Below, in pieces: positions 1-12,699 of a stretch of DNA of 64,000 nt. The stretch lies in contig OX485808.1 in the NCBI GenBank assembly GCA_950295325.1, positions 21,780,527 to 21,844,526 of the forward strand, written 5' to 3'. The DNA comes from Polytrichum commune. Its lineage: Eukaryota > Streptophyta > Polytrichopsida > Polytrichales > Polytrichaceae. The position numbers and the translations under genes are program-made. A model generated the notes under the pieces. It was given only the letters and a program-made list of their open reading frames with translations, ran no database searches and was not told the origin of the DNA. Position 1 is the first letter of the stretch, and each line of letters begins with the position of its first letter.

Positions 1-1
1 G

Positions 2-850
2 CTTATTGCAACAGGAGATACCTCCTTTGCGGGGTCAAACCATACCTCAGGAGACAATCCCAACGCAGAAGGCCTGGGTGCCGAAGACCCGGCCGCTGCT
101 ACAGATCCTGTGCGTGATCATCACAAGAAATTTGAGTTCACACCGGTGTTCTGACAGTCCACTCAGACCACGAATTTTGACTAACAATAAGCTATTTCTA
201 TTGTTTAGAAAGAATCAAGTACAAGCGAGGTGACCTCGAGGTGCAGCAGCAGCAGGAGCCACAGAAGCTGTGCAGGACCAAAAAAATTGGGTCAGCAATT
301 TCTTACTAGATTTTACTGACAACCGGTTTGTTAGTTTCACAAGATCGTTAGTTGTGGAGATTGCAAAGCGGCAAGAACCAAATTGAGGAGTTCGAAGTTG
401 CGTGCAAGACTTGTGAGAGATTGAATGTGCTACGAGGCTTGAATACCTAATAATAATGTATTTGATTAGGAATGCTACCGAAAGTCTCTTGCCTGACAAA
501 TATCATGAACAGATCAGAGAAAGCAGTAATGTGAGAAGTAAATGTAAAGAGATGTGACCTCGAGGTCCAGCAGGAGCGCCAGATGCCGAACCTGCGGAGC
601 ACAATAAAAATTTTCACACAGAAAGGCACATGCACCTTACATATGTTGGATATTCAGATATTTGGTTACATATGCTACACACTTCTGGATATGCAAACAT
701 GTTGATGCTTGTGATTATGTAACAAAAGCAAAAAGAGAGGAAGATTATGAATTAATCGACAATCGGATGCAAGAGAAGAGACCTCGAGGGGCTGGAGCCG
801 CCATGAATACAGAGGCAGGAGCGTCTGCGTGGCCAAAAAGGTCCTCACAA
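2..850 (+). other. Four tandem Ala/Gly-rich exon-like units, possibly the 3' part of a gene entering from the left
   Basis: An open frame runs from position 2 to a stop at 152-154 and reads as ordinary protein (AEDPAAATDPVRDHHKKFEF). Related units follow near 232, 556 and 780, each beginning with the DNA string gacctcgagg and an Ala/Gly-rich stretch. The second unit's open frame (about 231-391) contains AAAAGATEAVQDQKNW, which aligns with ATDPVRDHHKKF of the first. The units lie in different frames and I could not find a splice model that joins them. They may be exons of one gene, or decayed copies of one exon. No family is recognised. Confidence 0.3.
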
Positions 851-1533
851 GCAAGGGATCTTGCTCATCGTCCAAGATGAAGAAAACGAAAAGTAGGAGA
901 ACACAGAAGAGGTATAGACTAAGCACTGCAAATTTCTACAGTCGATCATTCATGGAAATGGGCATCCGAGTCAAGGAGATGGAGTACTTTTTTCATGCCC
1001 CCAATGTGATGGTAGGAGGAGGATAGTGACAAGGAGCGAGGTGGTGATGCGGATTGCACAATTTTTGGATATGGCACCCTTTGATTTCCAACGACCTTTC
1101 ATGCTCAACCGTCACATGTGAGATTCGTTTGAAGATCATCGAAGAAATTGCCCTTCAAGTTAAGTATGAATGATTCATATGTCTGGATGGACCAACCAAT
1201 AGGTAGCACACACATCATCCGGTGAGATAAAATGTGGCGGTTACAGCCATTGCCACATACAGTATTATATTACACTGCCATTCGATTTTGTTTGTGTGAT
1301 TATAAAACTCGCAGGAATGCTATGTTTTCTGCTTCCACATTTCATGTATCTGGCAATATCTGAGGATTACATCATTGACGCCAACCACTGGGGTGCATTT
1401 TAAAAACTGCAAGCACTTTGAGTCGCCTCATTTGTCGCTTGATTCTACGGGTTTCCTTTATAGACCGTGTACACAACCTTCGAGCTTTAGCTTTCGGAGG
1501 CAAGAAAAGAATCTTGTCCACAAACTAGGAAAC

Positions 1534-3363
1534 ATGGACGAACTTATGATGCAGATCCACCAACCCCGGCCGAACCTGCTGGATGTAGTGGTTGAAAAAG
1601 CTGCTGCTAAGGTTGGTTGGATTAGCTTTGCCACTTCAAAATTAGCTTTGCCACTAATTGTACATTCTCCTCTGAACATCCTCTGATCTTCAGCAATCCT
1701 ACACTTTACAATGTCCAATCTACAACCAATTTTAGAGTTATGCAAGTCCTATCTAGTTGATTTTTCTTGCTGTATCTTCTATTGAAGTACGTCCTTCAAC
1801 CCGCGAAGGAGAACGTGCATAATGATTATGTGTAATATATTGCGCAGATATATTAATCCACACATGATCTACACATTAGTTTACACGTTAACCGACACAT
1901 TAATCTAGTTATAAGGTGGATTAAGGATATGTCAGGATCACAATATGATAACGTGTGGACTATGTGCAATCCATTGTGCAGAGAGGACCGAGCATAAACC
2001 GGATGCTATATATCGCCAAACTTCCTACCAAGGAGACCTCAAAGCAGCGTGTTGTAGGTAAATCCTTTTTCAAAAACTTTCAATCCAATTTCAATCTGAA
2101 GTTTCAAGGGATTGAACCTGAATGCATTGATGTAAGTGAGAAAATGCTTGAAAATATAATAGGCTAATCTAATCTTGGATGCCAAATTTCACTGACTTGT
2201 GCGTAGAGTGGCACGAGCAGACGTTGAAGACAGCCGGTCCACTGAACAAGATGTCAGGGTTTCTCATGGTGTATCCAACTTGCGTCATGCATTTTCTTGA
2301 GGTGACAAAATGTCTTCCACTTTTAGCAAAAAAATTCCTATTCAACGAAAGGAGGAAACAAAATTCTGACAGTATGCTTTCAATAGATTTTCTTTAGGGT
2401 TTTACAGAAATGTTCACATCGTCTTGCCATGTAGGCGGAGACACATCAGCTGTTTACTGTCATCAAGGCGTTGCGAGGAGAAGGCAAATTGGAGCCCATA
2501 CTGGAGGGAGTTTGTATGCTTACATTCACCGAACAGGTTAATTTGCACCAGAAACTCCTTCAGCCTAAAAAGTGATTGAAGAACTCTAATTCCTCTATCG
2601 AACAACATCCATCTGAGGGAAAACCTAACTGAGGTTGATCAATGATATTAAATCTCTGCATTAAAGTTCGCTCAGCAGACCATGATGAGTAGTAATAAAA
2701 GTATGCCAAGACATTCATATGGATCCTTTTGGTACAGGCGGACATTCGGGCATTTCCTTCGTGGATGAATGTGTTTGTGAAATCTGACAACCTTGGTCCA
2801 TATGAGTATATCTTGGAAGATTTCAACGTTCTGCACAAGGTATAAATTAACTCAACCATCCACCTGTTTGAGCGCTGGAACAATCTAGGAACTCGAGGAT
2901 CACCAATTTTGAGGGAGTGGTGACACGATTGGATGGCAACGATCAAATTCATGGCAGGTGTCGGAGATGAATATAAACATGCTGAAATGGGGCAGACTAC
3001 TCACCGTCATGGACAAGGTACTCCATCTTTCAAGCACATTCATTTTATGTAAATAGACTCACATCATGTTGCCATAGATTCAACCAACTTCTAGTCATCA
3101 CGGCAGGACTCCTGACCCGGAGCCTTCGGTCAATGGACTAGATAACCATCAAGAGGTAAGTGAGTGACAATGAGCCGCAGAAGCCACGAGTCATCCGCCT
3201 CCTTTAGCTAGTTATTGGCCATAGCCGGTTTGCTCATGGATGTAAACTACAAGTTATGGATGAGATGTTGTGTGCGTGGATAGAAAATGTAAAAGAGCTG
3301 TCGGAAGTGCCCTCTATTTGGATGAACGATCAATTATGCTCAGGAACTCCCCTCGGAGATTGA
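1534..3363 (+). CDS. Eight-exon gene, TEX47-like protein (tentative family)
   Basis: I assembled this from splice signals: exons 1534-1611, 1982-2057, 2207-2301, 2435-2536, 2738-2839, 2958-3017, 3078-3155 and 3208-3363. All seven introns are GT-AG, the last two only 60 and 52 bp, and the frame stays open for 248 codons to a TGA. Features seen are RMLYIAKLP near residue 33, FLMVYPTCVMHFLE near 70-83, IRAFPSWMNVFV near 120-131 and MLKWGRLL near 160. This arrangement and the length resemble the TEX47 (C7orf62) family, which has a BLUF-like fold and is expressed in testis in animals. The naming rests on recall of the family pattern, while the exon model rests on the sequence. Further 5' untranslated exons are possible. 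A function in motile sperm would be inference. Confidence 0.6.
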
Positions 3364-4524
3364 CTTGGCTCATCACTCTAATTTTCATTATCACTGGGGG
3401 GGGGACTCTTCATTGGAAACCTAGATGACGTGCGTGGGTCACTATGACATTAAACCTTCTATATACGAGAGGTTCATAAAGAAAAACAAATGTATATGTA
3501 CTACCTGCATACTAAAAAATGGAATCTTACTAAGCTTTTCAACTTAATGTGATAAATGTCTCGCTAATGGTTCAAATAATACCGCTTCTTACACTTATAT
3601 TAGTTCGTAAGTGGCATGAAGAGTCCACCCTCCCGGGGCATTAGTCTAGTTGTTGTTGCTCTACCTTTTGGCTCCACTTCTCTCTCCCTTCCTTTTGGAC
3701 TACATGTATGTCTCCCCCCCCCCCTCCTCAACCTTTCGGCCCTTGTAGTGTGACTTTTGTTGACTCTGACCTCGGTGAGGTCTTCTAAGTCATCACGGTA
3801 GGGGTTCACAAACCCAACCACAACAACCCCACTAGCCACTTCAACTTGCCCACACACGCCATCAAAAACTACGACTACAACCTCACATGACTGCTATCCA
3901 ATCTTTCTTAGCAATCATCCTAAACAAGTGGAAATTGGAAAACAAACCCCCCATCCCTAGCAACCAACTCACAAGAAAACATTGCAACCAACATCGAACC
4001 AATACATAAGGCATTCCTTAGCTTTTGGTAGGGATTGCATTTCCTACTCTCACATAGCTCTTACTTGACCCCTCGGGGATCAACTTGGATCTTCATCACA
4101 CCAAGGACACACCCCTCTCCACTAATGACAACCCTAACCTAAGGTGACCATATTCCATCCTGTAAAAAATTATAAACCACCCTCATCCACAACCCCCCTT
4201 CAACAAGCCACATAGTTGACAAACATAGCCAAATCACACCTAGTAAATAAAATTTGTCAATCCAAGCTGTAGAGTCCCACCACCAACAGGTGACAACCTA
4301 ACCCTCGGGTAAAGAGACTCTCCATGTATGCTTGCCTCCTAGGGTGGCAACATATCTATCTATCTATCTATCATGTTGCCACATAAGTCATCAAATCCTC
4401 TTTAGAAGGCCTTTTTTTTTTCTTTAAATTTTTTTTTTCCTAGAAGCATAAAAGCGGTTGGTGATAATTAGGTCATGGTGTTTCTCACTGTTTTGAAATG
4501 TGTGAAATATGAAGAGTGTGACAG
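3364..4524. other. Intergenic, no gene seen
   Basis: AT-rich DNA with a run of 9 G at 3396-3404, a run of 11 C at 3714-3724, a short (tatc)n run near 4350 and T-rich stretches near 4411-4439. No supported coding sequence. Confidence 0.5.
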
Positions 4525-5076
4525 GATGAACGAGTTTTGGCATTGGAATCATTGAGGGCAAGTGCTGAGGATCTTCTACCATATGACCCTGCTGAGATTT
4601 ATGCACGTGAGTTTTTTATTTCTTTGGTTTTCAAGATACATCATCACTCACACAAACACATGATTTTGCTACAAATCACTACAAAATAACTGACTGTTCA
4701 ACTATCCACTTCATGTTAGCACAAATTCCAATCACAGTTCCTATCTTACATACTTGAACATCAAGCTAAGCCATCTGTGATCATGTCTGTGTACGAATCT
4801 TTTGAATTGTTCACATCCGTACACTGTCAGAGAGGAGTTTTGTAAGTTACCCTAAATTCCTTGTCCTTCAATCCCAGTTTTGCAGGCAGGGAAGACACCG
4901 AAACTCGATGAATTTTTGGATCTTATGACTTCCTCCATGACCATGCTGTTCGATTCAGATATCCTCATTTTGCAATTTATCTTCCATCTTCTTCACAAGT
5001 TCCCACACTCGTTCCACGTTTTGAATCTTTTTGCTGTTTCAGCGACCATTTTGAGTTCCGAAATCTGTGCCACAAC
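4525..5076 (+). pseudogene. Exons of an unrecognised gene or gene relic, interrupted by a MITE
   Basis: A likely exon 4525-4606 lies between an AG acceptor and a GTGAGT donor and reads LESLRASAEDLLPYDPAE. A second exon starting at 4890, after an AG, keeps the reading phase and reads KTPKLDEFLDLMTSSMTM. It stays open until the Harbinger-type MITE at 5080. A homologous exon (KSLRPSAQDLLFDLDD) lies near 23725-23770, so this is one of two diverged copies. I do not recognise the family and cannot tell a live gene from a relic. Confidence 0.35.
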
Positions 5077-5079
5077 TAA

Positions 5080-5563
5080 GGGCCACTTTACACTATGACC
5101 ATGAAGTTGTGAGGGCCCTTGAAACCTATCCGAAGGTTGTACCATGGAAGATTGGAATTGAATTTTGTGTGGTCATGGGCCTTCAAGTATAGTGTAAAGA
5201 CATACACAACCGGGCGCTCAACCGGATGCTATTTCAGGTATCATGTGGGCCATTCTACACAACAAGTTATGACAAGTCAAGGGTTGAAAGATTTTGTAGT
5301 GTCGCGGGCTCTCGGTTTTTGTGTTAGACATACATCTTTCAGGTGGGCTTTGACACAAAATCCGGTAGATCATGAAACATTATCCATTGCATGCCATGTA
5401 GGACTTCATGTAAGTTTTTCATGCCTTCAAACTTCCTTGAGTAGTCCCTTAGACTCTTAAGCTCTAGTGTCAAGTGAAGTGGCATGGTCACAACATTTCC
5501 CACCAATGAGAGATTTTACATTTGAATGGTCACATGCCCTCAAACCATAGTGTAAAGTGTCCC
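5080..5563. mobile_element. PIF/Harbinger-type MITE (484 bp)
   Basis: It begins GGGCCACTTTACACTATG, ends in the inverted CATAGTGTAAAGTGTCCC, and is flanked on both sides by TAA (5077-5079 and 5564-5566), the 3-bp TWA target typical of PIF/Harbinger. Terminal and internal sequence matches the MITEs at 28967 and 60809 and the ends of the coding element at 30828-34239. Confidence 0.85.
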
Positions 5564-5566
5564 TAA

Positions 5567-8500
5567 CAAGCCATATACTAGAACAAAAGGAAAAAAATGG
5601 AATGCCATTGTCACACACCCACATATATATAGAGAGAGAGACCACTTTTGAGACCACCCTCCAAAAGAAAGGCCATACACCTTATGCTACAAAATGGAAC
5701 ACCATGATCAATATAAGGTATACGGATTCCCATTCACATCGGTGCACAAACACCCAAGTTTCATTTTCTTTCTGTTCTTTCCACTTTTGAGAAAATGGGG
5801 TGAATCCCTTGACATGTAAGGTGTCTGAATTCACATAAGGTATGGCCCATGATGGAGCTGCCGATCAGGTTGTTCGACTAGAACAAGACACCGCACTATG
5901 ATGAAGTACGTGTGACAATGGTTCAAAAGGAGGAGGATCTTCATATTCATGCAGCGAAGTCCTTAAATTAGTGTTTACTTGTATATTTGAGCAGTGACAA
6001 AATTTTATCTGATCACGATTATGTACATTGTGCTAAACGAATGAGCCAAACTCCAATTGAGCTTTCCACATACTGCCTCATTAACACAAATTCTTTGTTG
6101 CTTACTACATCTCAAATCATAGATAGGCCATTGAAATTGATCAGTGGTTGACTATCCCAATCTCCAAAGATGACATATTATGCCACTTTTGTACTTAGAA
6201 TGTTGTTGAAATGGAAACACACTTTGTACTGAAGTGTTCCTCTACAACTTCACTAAAAAGAGTTTTCTTTCCCTAACTCAAATTGTTGTAATAGACAAGC
6301 TCAAGTCTTTTTTCCAATCGACCCATTAAATTCATATTAGCTTGTATCTCACAAAAGCCATTGCATTCCAGTACTCTAGAGTATTGACCTTTTTGACACC
6401 ATCCTAATGTATTTGTAGTCCCATACTAAGCCTTTTAACCTCTGAACTTTAAAATCAATATCACATCGTTATGGTCTTCATGTTAGTAAAGGAACAAAAC
6501 ACATGGTCTTTCATTTATATCTGCTCGCACTTCAACATGCATGAAGACGCGTGGCTAGAAATTTATCGAGCTTGGCTAGAAATTTATCGAGCTTGGCTGC
6601 AAAAAAACTGAACACTAAGCATTGGCGATCCTAATTAGGCTTATAGCCACATGTGTATTATGAGTAGTTATTGAGCAGTCTTTGTTGTTTCAACCGCAAT
6701 CACATAGGTTGGGTTAAGTTGCTATGATTTTTGGATGTCCTTGATTGAACAAAACAATACTGTAACAATTGTTTTTCACACGAATTCTTGGTCAGTGCAG
6801 AACCTCCAAGAGTGTGTGAGATTTTGTGCTTGCTTGTGCTATGTTAAACTAGAAACAAAAGTCTCAATATTTCTGATGATAATGCTATGGAGAGTGCTGA
6901 GAATAGTATTTTATGGAGAATTGATACACTTTGGTCATGGTGTATTAAAGAACGGCTTGGGTATCGCAACATCTACGTATTCTCATTCAATTGAAGAAGG
7001 CGATGGACTTTCATTGTCAACTTTCATATACATTTTTTGTGGGGGGGGGGGGTCTTGCTATATGAATAAAAAGCCCAATCAGGCACTTATAATGCTTTCA
7101 GTAGTAGCAAAGACAATTCTCCTACCATTTTCTTTGTAGATTTTACAAGAAACTCTAGCCATGTCAAAATAGAACTCAATCCAATCAAATTGAGTGTACA
7201 AAGCATCCTTCCAATAACTCTACGCAATTTGCAATTGAGTTAGACCCATATGAGAAGAACAACTCTTGGATGAAGACGAGGAAGGCTAGGATGCCATCTC
7301 ATTGCTTTGAGAATTTTTATATAGCATAGCTCAAAGGCATCTTTGCATTTTTGCCATATTGTTATAATTCAACAAGTGCTAGAGATTTATGGTATGTCCA
7401 CAAAATAAACATAAAAGGTACTTTAAGACAAGAAACAAAATAATAAAACCAAATGGTATATATCCAAGTGCATGACATCAAACTACACAAACATAGAGGA
7501 TCTTCGAATTAGAAAGAATACTTTGTTAAATGGACACAACTCTCCAAACCCAACAAAGACACGATGAAGACAAAGTTGAAAGAGCAATATACCATAGCAA
7601 AAGTACTAGCAAGAGTAACCCGAAAGAGCTAGGACCAACATGACCAATAACAACAACACAAGATGACCAATCAAAAACATAACAACATCAAACAAATAAA
7701 ACACCACAAAGGACCAAAAGTTAGAATAAGAGGACCAACAAGAACTACACAACAACAACAACAACAACATTTACATAGCAACAAGAACACTAAAGCCACC
7801 AAATGCAGATAAGAGGAATAATAAAAACATTAAACACACTAAGGGCACACCAAAGCAACAGTAACAATGACAATGATGACAACACAACTTACATGAACTT
7901 CAATAACATGAAGAAGAAGAGAAAATGTAACAAAGTTTATGAAGAACAGAGAAGACAAACACTAGCAAGTACAACAAATCTCACAAACCAATGCAACAAG
8001 TACAACAACAATAACAATATTCCAAAAGACAACTCCAACAACTAAATCCCTACCAACAAAGCCTAAACTTCTAGCAAAAGAACAAGGTCAACAAACAATA
8101 GCAACATAAGCAAACTCTAGGGGAAAAAACTAAAGTATTCAAAAAAATTAGTTTCAAAGCTTACCTCCATCACAAAGAGCTAGTTGCTACAAATAGCGTT
8201 ACAACCTAGCTACTACTCCACGATGTAGCCTACTCACAAAAGCCCAATAGACCACCATCCACTTTTAACAGGGCACTCGTCCAACATCCGCCTCCAAAAC
8301 CAACAAGTAGCCAAACAAATTGGAAGAGACATTACAAAACGCAAACCCCAATTTCCCTAAACCAACACACTTATCCAAGAGCCACTTCTAAAATAAACAA
8401 CTAGCCAAGAAAATTGCAAGAGAAATTAGCACGCTGCACGTGGAACTAATAAAAAGGAAGCAATTTGAAAAAAAAAATCTTTTCGAAACACAAACCCTAG

Positions 8501-9379
8501 CCAAACCTAGTAGCATGACAGAGAGTTGGGCATGTCTTGATTATATCTATGCTTACATGCAAGCTTAGTTATGTCTGAATACATCCTCTTGTTTAGAGGC
8601 CAAACCATTATTTCCACATATCTATGTTCCCCTCAAACCTCAGGAGGGTGGGTGGGACCATCCCTCATGGAAAAACACTTGTAGCCATAACCAACACTAT
8701 TCACAAATCGGAAGATATCTCAAAGTAATAACCATAATTTTACTTATTACGCTAGTAGGGTTTTGCTCTTGGTATACTCATGTATCATGTTATACCACAT
8801 ATCCATGTCTTACTTGGTCAAAAACAAGGATGTATGTAATAGCTACTCACATGTACTTCTAAGGTCTTTGCTCAAATAAAAAATGTTTGTATTCAAAATT
8901 TACTTGTAGAATATCAAAGCAAAATACACATTACTTGCACAAGAAAATGGGATACAAAGTTTAAGAATACTGCCAAGTTTGTGAAGGGTCTGCCTCACCT
9001 ATACCCATACCACCAACCAAATCCACATAGAGGGTTAGTAGTGTACACAAGGTGGATAACAACAAAGCCCAATTGTTATCTATGTCACACGAACAACCAT
9101 GGTATAACCATACACTTTGCATCAAAGAATACACATCCCATTCATGAGTATTCTACCCATTCCTTAGCCATTTGGACATTGTGTAACCAAAGCTTGTGAT
9201 AGGTTAAACACACCATCCGCTTTCACTAGTCCGCACAACTTACACTAATCCTAAAATTTACTTAGGATAAGCATCCGCTTGCGACTAAACCTTCAAAAGA
9301 AAGTGCTCACTTTACTTTATACATAATATAGGATTAGGTAATGAATCTGCACCTTAGATGTGTAGTGTCACATCTACGG
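5567..9379. other. Intergenic repeats and low-complexity DNA
   Basis: About 6100-6500 is a diverged copy of sequence at 56640-56960. At 6548-6597 a 24-bp unit (tggctagaaatttatcgagct) occurs twice in tandem. A run of 12 G lies at 7041-7052. About 7400-8120 is A-rich with (aac)n runs, giving an Asn-rich open frame that looks like low complexity. Near 5838-5890 the string ctgccgatcaggttgtt resembles 24146-24166. No gene is supported. Confidence 0.4.
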
Positions 9380-9386
9380 TGGATAT

Positions 9387-10202
9387 GTGTTAGATAACTT
9401 TTATTGAACCCAAAGGTAGTAGTTAATGGGTTGATATTTAGATACCCCGTAAATTCATTAAGGTTAAAGTAAAAACGAAGAGAGAGAGACCCCTCTAGCC
9501 AAGCTACCCCCTTTGTTGGTTGGCTAATACCCTCAAAGGTTGGCCAGTATCTAAATTATTTCTAAAGGGCCGGCTGAAAACCGGATGATACCCTCCAAAG
9601 GGAAGGGGGAGGAGGTGTTATGACATCTTGCTCCCACCTAATGGGGCCTTCCCACCTGACATTAACTAGAAGTAGTTTTAGTCTAAAACCGATATTAGTT
9701 ATCGAGGGTTCACACTTATCGGTGGTATTTAGTGTCGAGCCTAGGTGGACAGCTGACATGGCCACTTTAAAAACGGTTTAAAACCTTCATGGTCACCGAG
9801 CCTAGTTACTGCTACTAGAAATCCGGCACACTCTCTGGATACTTAAGTATGCAATGGCAGTGTCCCCGGATTGGCTGCAGCAGGTTTTAGCTATATTGGG
9901 GCCAACTGCCATATTTGCAAAAACTTAGTTTTTAAGAGCCTTGCTAAAACGAAGTCAAGTAACTTGTAGTGGTCCCTGCTCCGATTTCTCAGAAGATGTC
10001 GGTTTAAATAAGCTTCAGCGAAGAAGGTCAGTTAGTTTGTATCTGTATTTGCCGAGGTGGCTTCTGACAAACGTAAAATGCAGACTAGGTGGAGAACACT
10101 GGTAAATCCCTAAACCCAAAATAATAGGTCACACAGAAAAAGTTCCTCTGACCCTAAGAGCAAAAGGGACAGCTTAACCTTCGGGGTTTTAGGGCACCCC
10201 GC
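9387..10202 (+). repeat. Probable degenerate LTR followed by a tRNA-Met-type primer-binding site
   Basis: At 10203 the sequence tggtattagctagagccagg resembles the plant tRNA-iMet primer-binding site (TGGTATCAGAGCCAGG) with a small insertion. Upstream DNA has LTR-like features, including an AT-rich core (gtttaaataagc) near 10003. The left boundary is a guess based on a TGTTAGA string. I saw no partner LTR. Confidence 0.3.
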
Positions 10203-10582
10203 CTGGTATTAGCTAGAGCCAGGTGGGAAAGGGGCATAAATCAATCAACTAATAACCGAATGCTTGCAATTTAATGTCGGATCTCCCTCCGACTCCCCCT
10301 AAATCCTCCCAATTATTTGGCCTCAACAGTTGGTTACTATGTAACAAACTACCGGTTCCCACGTTCATTGGCTATGAGCTAGATTTAAATCTGCTAATCA
10401 TTTTGCACTATTTGCATGGTTCATATCCTATGAGAAAGTTGGTGCAAAATTAAATGTGTCCATTTAGAGTCTGCTTACTACCTTAGCCCATTGTTGATAA
10501 TGAAGAATTAAAGATAGTAATAATTTAAAGTTTGCTCAAATTCAATGAACGGGCCAAGCCGACTGCTAGTTACAAATGAACT

Positions 10583-11490
10583 TGTCGCAACCCTTGCTAG
10601 CTTTCTTTAACTTAGCTTGACCACTTTCCAACTCTAGCAAGTGCCACGAGTGTTAACCTGCACATCCCACGCACATGCATGGTTAGTTCCCAATACCGCA
10701 TACTTTGAAGCTCATGGCTTGGTCATCAAACCCTCCTACACATGCATTCGGGACTCTCCCCTTAGTAGGTAGCCAATGGTTAATGTGGACTTCCATCCAT
10801 GAAAGTCCACTCTTGAGTTGATCATCATGTTGCCAAAACAACACTACAACAACCTGGAGCAAATTGCCAAGCATGCTCCGGGTGGGGTCGGTTGGCTAAG
10901 CCGCCTCACTCATATAAGCCTTTAGGACTTTGGGCACGGCCCCTACCCCACCATCAAATATCCTCTTGTCTCTCTACAAGGGTTGGGGCCAAGTAGAAAT
11001 ATTCTCTTAGCCGTTGGGGCTCAAAGCCCCCAGCAGCTTTAGACCATCATAACTTCTTCCATGATCTCTGGTGCTATCAAACAACCACTCCATCAACATC
11101 TACTCTTCACTTAGATGCCAATGAAACCCTCACTTGCCCCATTCAGGCAAGTATTGACAAAGTTATGGCTGTTCAAACCTAGGCAGTCCCAGGCACCTCT
11201 CCCAGGTCACTACTGTCCCAAGGCGCTTTCCTGGGACAACGCCCCACTCAAATTGTCATATCTCCTAGCTCACACCTCCGATTGAGATGTTCTTGAGCAT
11301 TCTAAAATCCATGAGCTACGCATAGCTGATGGCCTTACCCTCGTGACTCCTAGTCTTTGTCAGTGGGAGGCGTTCCCAACGCCTGGGACCCTCACCCATA
11401 CTAGGATCACTTGGGCCCTCTTACCAATGGCGCCATAAGTCCCGGGTGTCACTCCGGGTCCCCCTTGTGCCCATGGAGAGGTACGTGGTA
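10583..11490 (+). mobile_element. Solo LTR, family L1, copy 1
   Basis: It starts TGTCGCAACCCTTGCTAGC like the copies at 44706 and 50763, shares their body including catataagcc near 10905, and ends at ggtacgtggta. It is flanked by GAACT (10578-10582) and GAATT (11491-11495), a 5-bp duplication with one change. About 20 bp near the 3' end present in the other copies is missing. Its flanks together make up one copy of MITE family B, so it inserted into that MITE. Confidence 0.75.
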
Positions 11491-11499
11491 GAATTGATT

Positions 11500-12225
11500 G
11501 AGTTTGGGAAAAAGAATATCGCGTACCTAAACTATTATAAAATACGCATACTAATATCGCGTAGCTCATGGATTTTAGAATGCTCAAGAACCTAAACTAT
11601 TATAAAATACACATACGAAATCAACATACTAATTTAAGTTTCATTTTAGAATGACAAAGACACTTTCAAATGGCAAGTCACATAAATCCTCAATGTTTAT
11701 GAGAATTTTGTAATGCTTTTTTACATCGAAGTTAATTACATGCTTATCAATGGTTTCACTTCCGGAATGAAATCCCAATCAATTGTTTATTTACAAATTG
11801 GAAGTGCAGATATATATATATATTGGATTTTATACCTTGAAGGTGAAGTGCACTAAATATGGGATTTGTGGACAAGTGACCTTTGAGAATGCAAGGGCAA
11901 TGTTTTTTCCGAAGTTGGGCAGGACATGCAACAATTTTCGGTTGGGTTCAAAAACTATGAAGAAAATAACTTTGGGGGGCTGCCCCAACCTGTAATTGCC
12001 TACCCTTACAAGTTTGTAGGGGTTACTTTAACGTCCGCCGTTTCCGAGTTCAACCATGTTAAAAAAAACCTAGTATTTCCAAACATGTTGTGATCTTTCA
12101 GCTCTTCTTTACTAATTTGGGGTATATTCCCTAGATTCCATTAAAGTGATTAGTATTTTCTTTTGGAGTTTTGAACTTTCACATGTTATTTCCCAAACTC
12201 AATCAGTTCTACCGCGTACCTCTCC
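11500..12225. other. Local rearrangement: inverted LTR pieces and a truncated family B MITE
   Basis: 11552-11590 is the inverse of 11292-11322 of the neighbouring solo LTR. 12185-12225 is the inverse of the LTR/MITE junction at 11475-11510, and it preserves the target sequence as gaact. 12030-12205 is a truncated family B MITE. An inversion after the LTR insertion would explain this arrangement. Confidence 0.5.
11588..12000 (+). repeat. Dispersed repeat family C, copy 1
   Basis: It is nearly identical in order and sequence to 12297-12692 in the same orientation, and to about 29865-30235 inverted. It begins aacctaaactattataaaat and ends near ctttggggggctgccccaac. No long coding frame. The class is unknown. 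Confidence 0.75.
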
Positions 12226-12296
12226 ATGAGCTATTACATATAATCATGCTTAATTAGTTTAAATGTGTATGAATACTTGTGAAAGTAGAAGGCATT

Positions 12297-12692
12297 ACCT
12301 AAACTATTATAAAATACACATACTAAATCAACAAACTAATTTAAGTTTCATTTTAGAATGACAAAGACACTTTCAAATGGTAAGTCACAAAAATTAAAAC
12401 CTCAATGTTAATGAGAATTTTGGAATGTTTTTGATCTCGAAGTTAATTACATGCTTTATCGATGGTTTCACTTCCGGAATGAAATCCCAATCAATTGCTT
12501 ATTTACAAATTGGAAGTGCACATATATATTGGATTTTAGACCTTGAAGGTGAAGTGCATTCAATATGGGATTTGTGGACAAGTGGCCTTTAAGAATGCAA
12601 GGGCAATGTTTTTTTCGAAGTTGGACGGGGCAGACATCAATTTTCAGTCAGGTTGAAAGAATCTAAAAACAAACTTTGGGGGGCTACCCCAA
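12297..12692 (+). repeat. Dispersed repeat family C, copy 2
   Basis: Direct repeat of 11588-12000, separated from it by the truncated MITE. Sequence related to the tail of copy 1 (cccctacaagttcgtag) recurs at about 13085-13130, suggesting a longer ancestral unit broken by insertions. Confidence 0.75.
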
Positions 12693-12699
12693 CTAGTGT

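Noticed and set aside
7803-8045. Asn-rich 80-codon ORF
   Set aside because: A product of (aac)n low-complexity DNA. It has no splice or start context.
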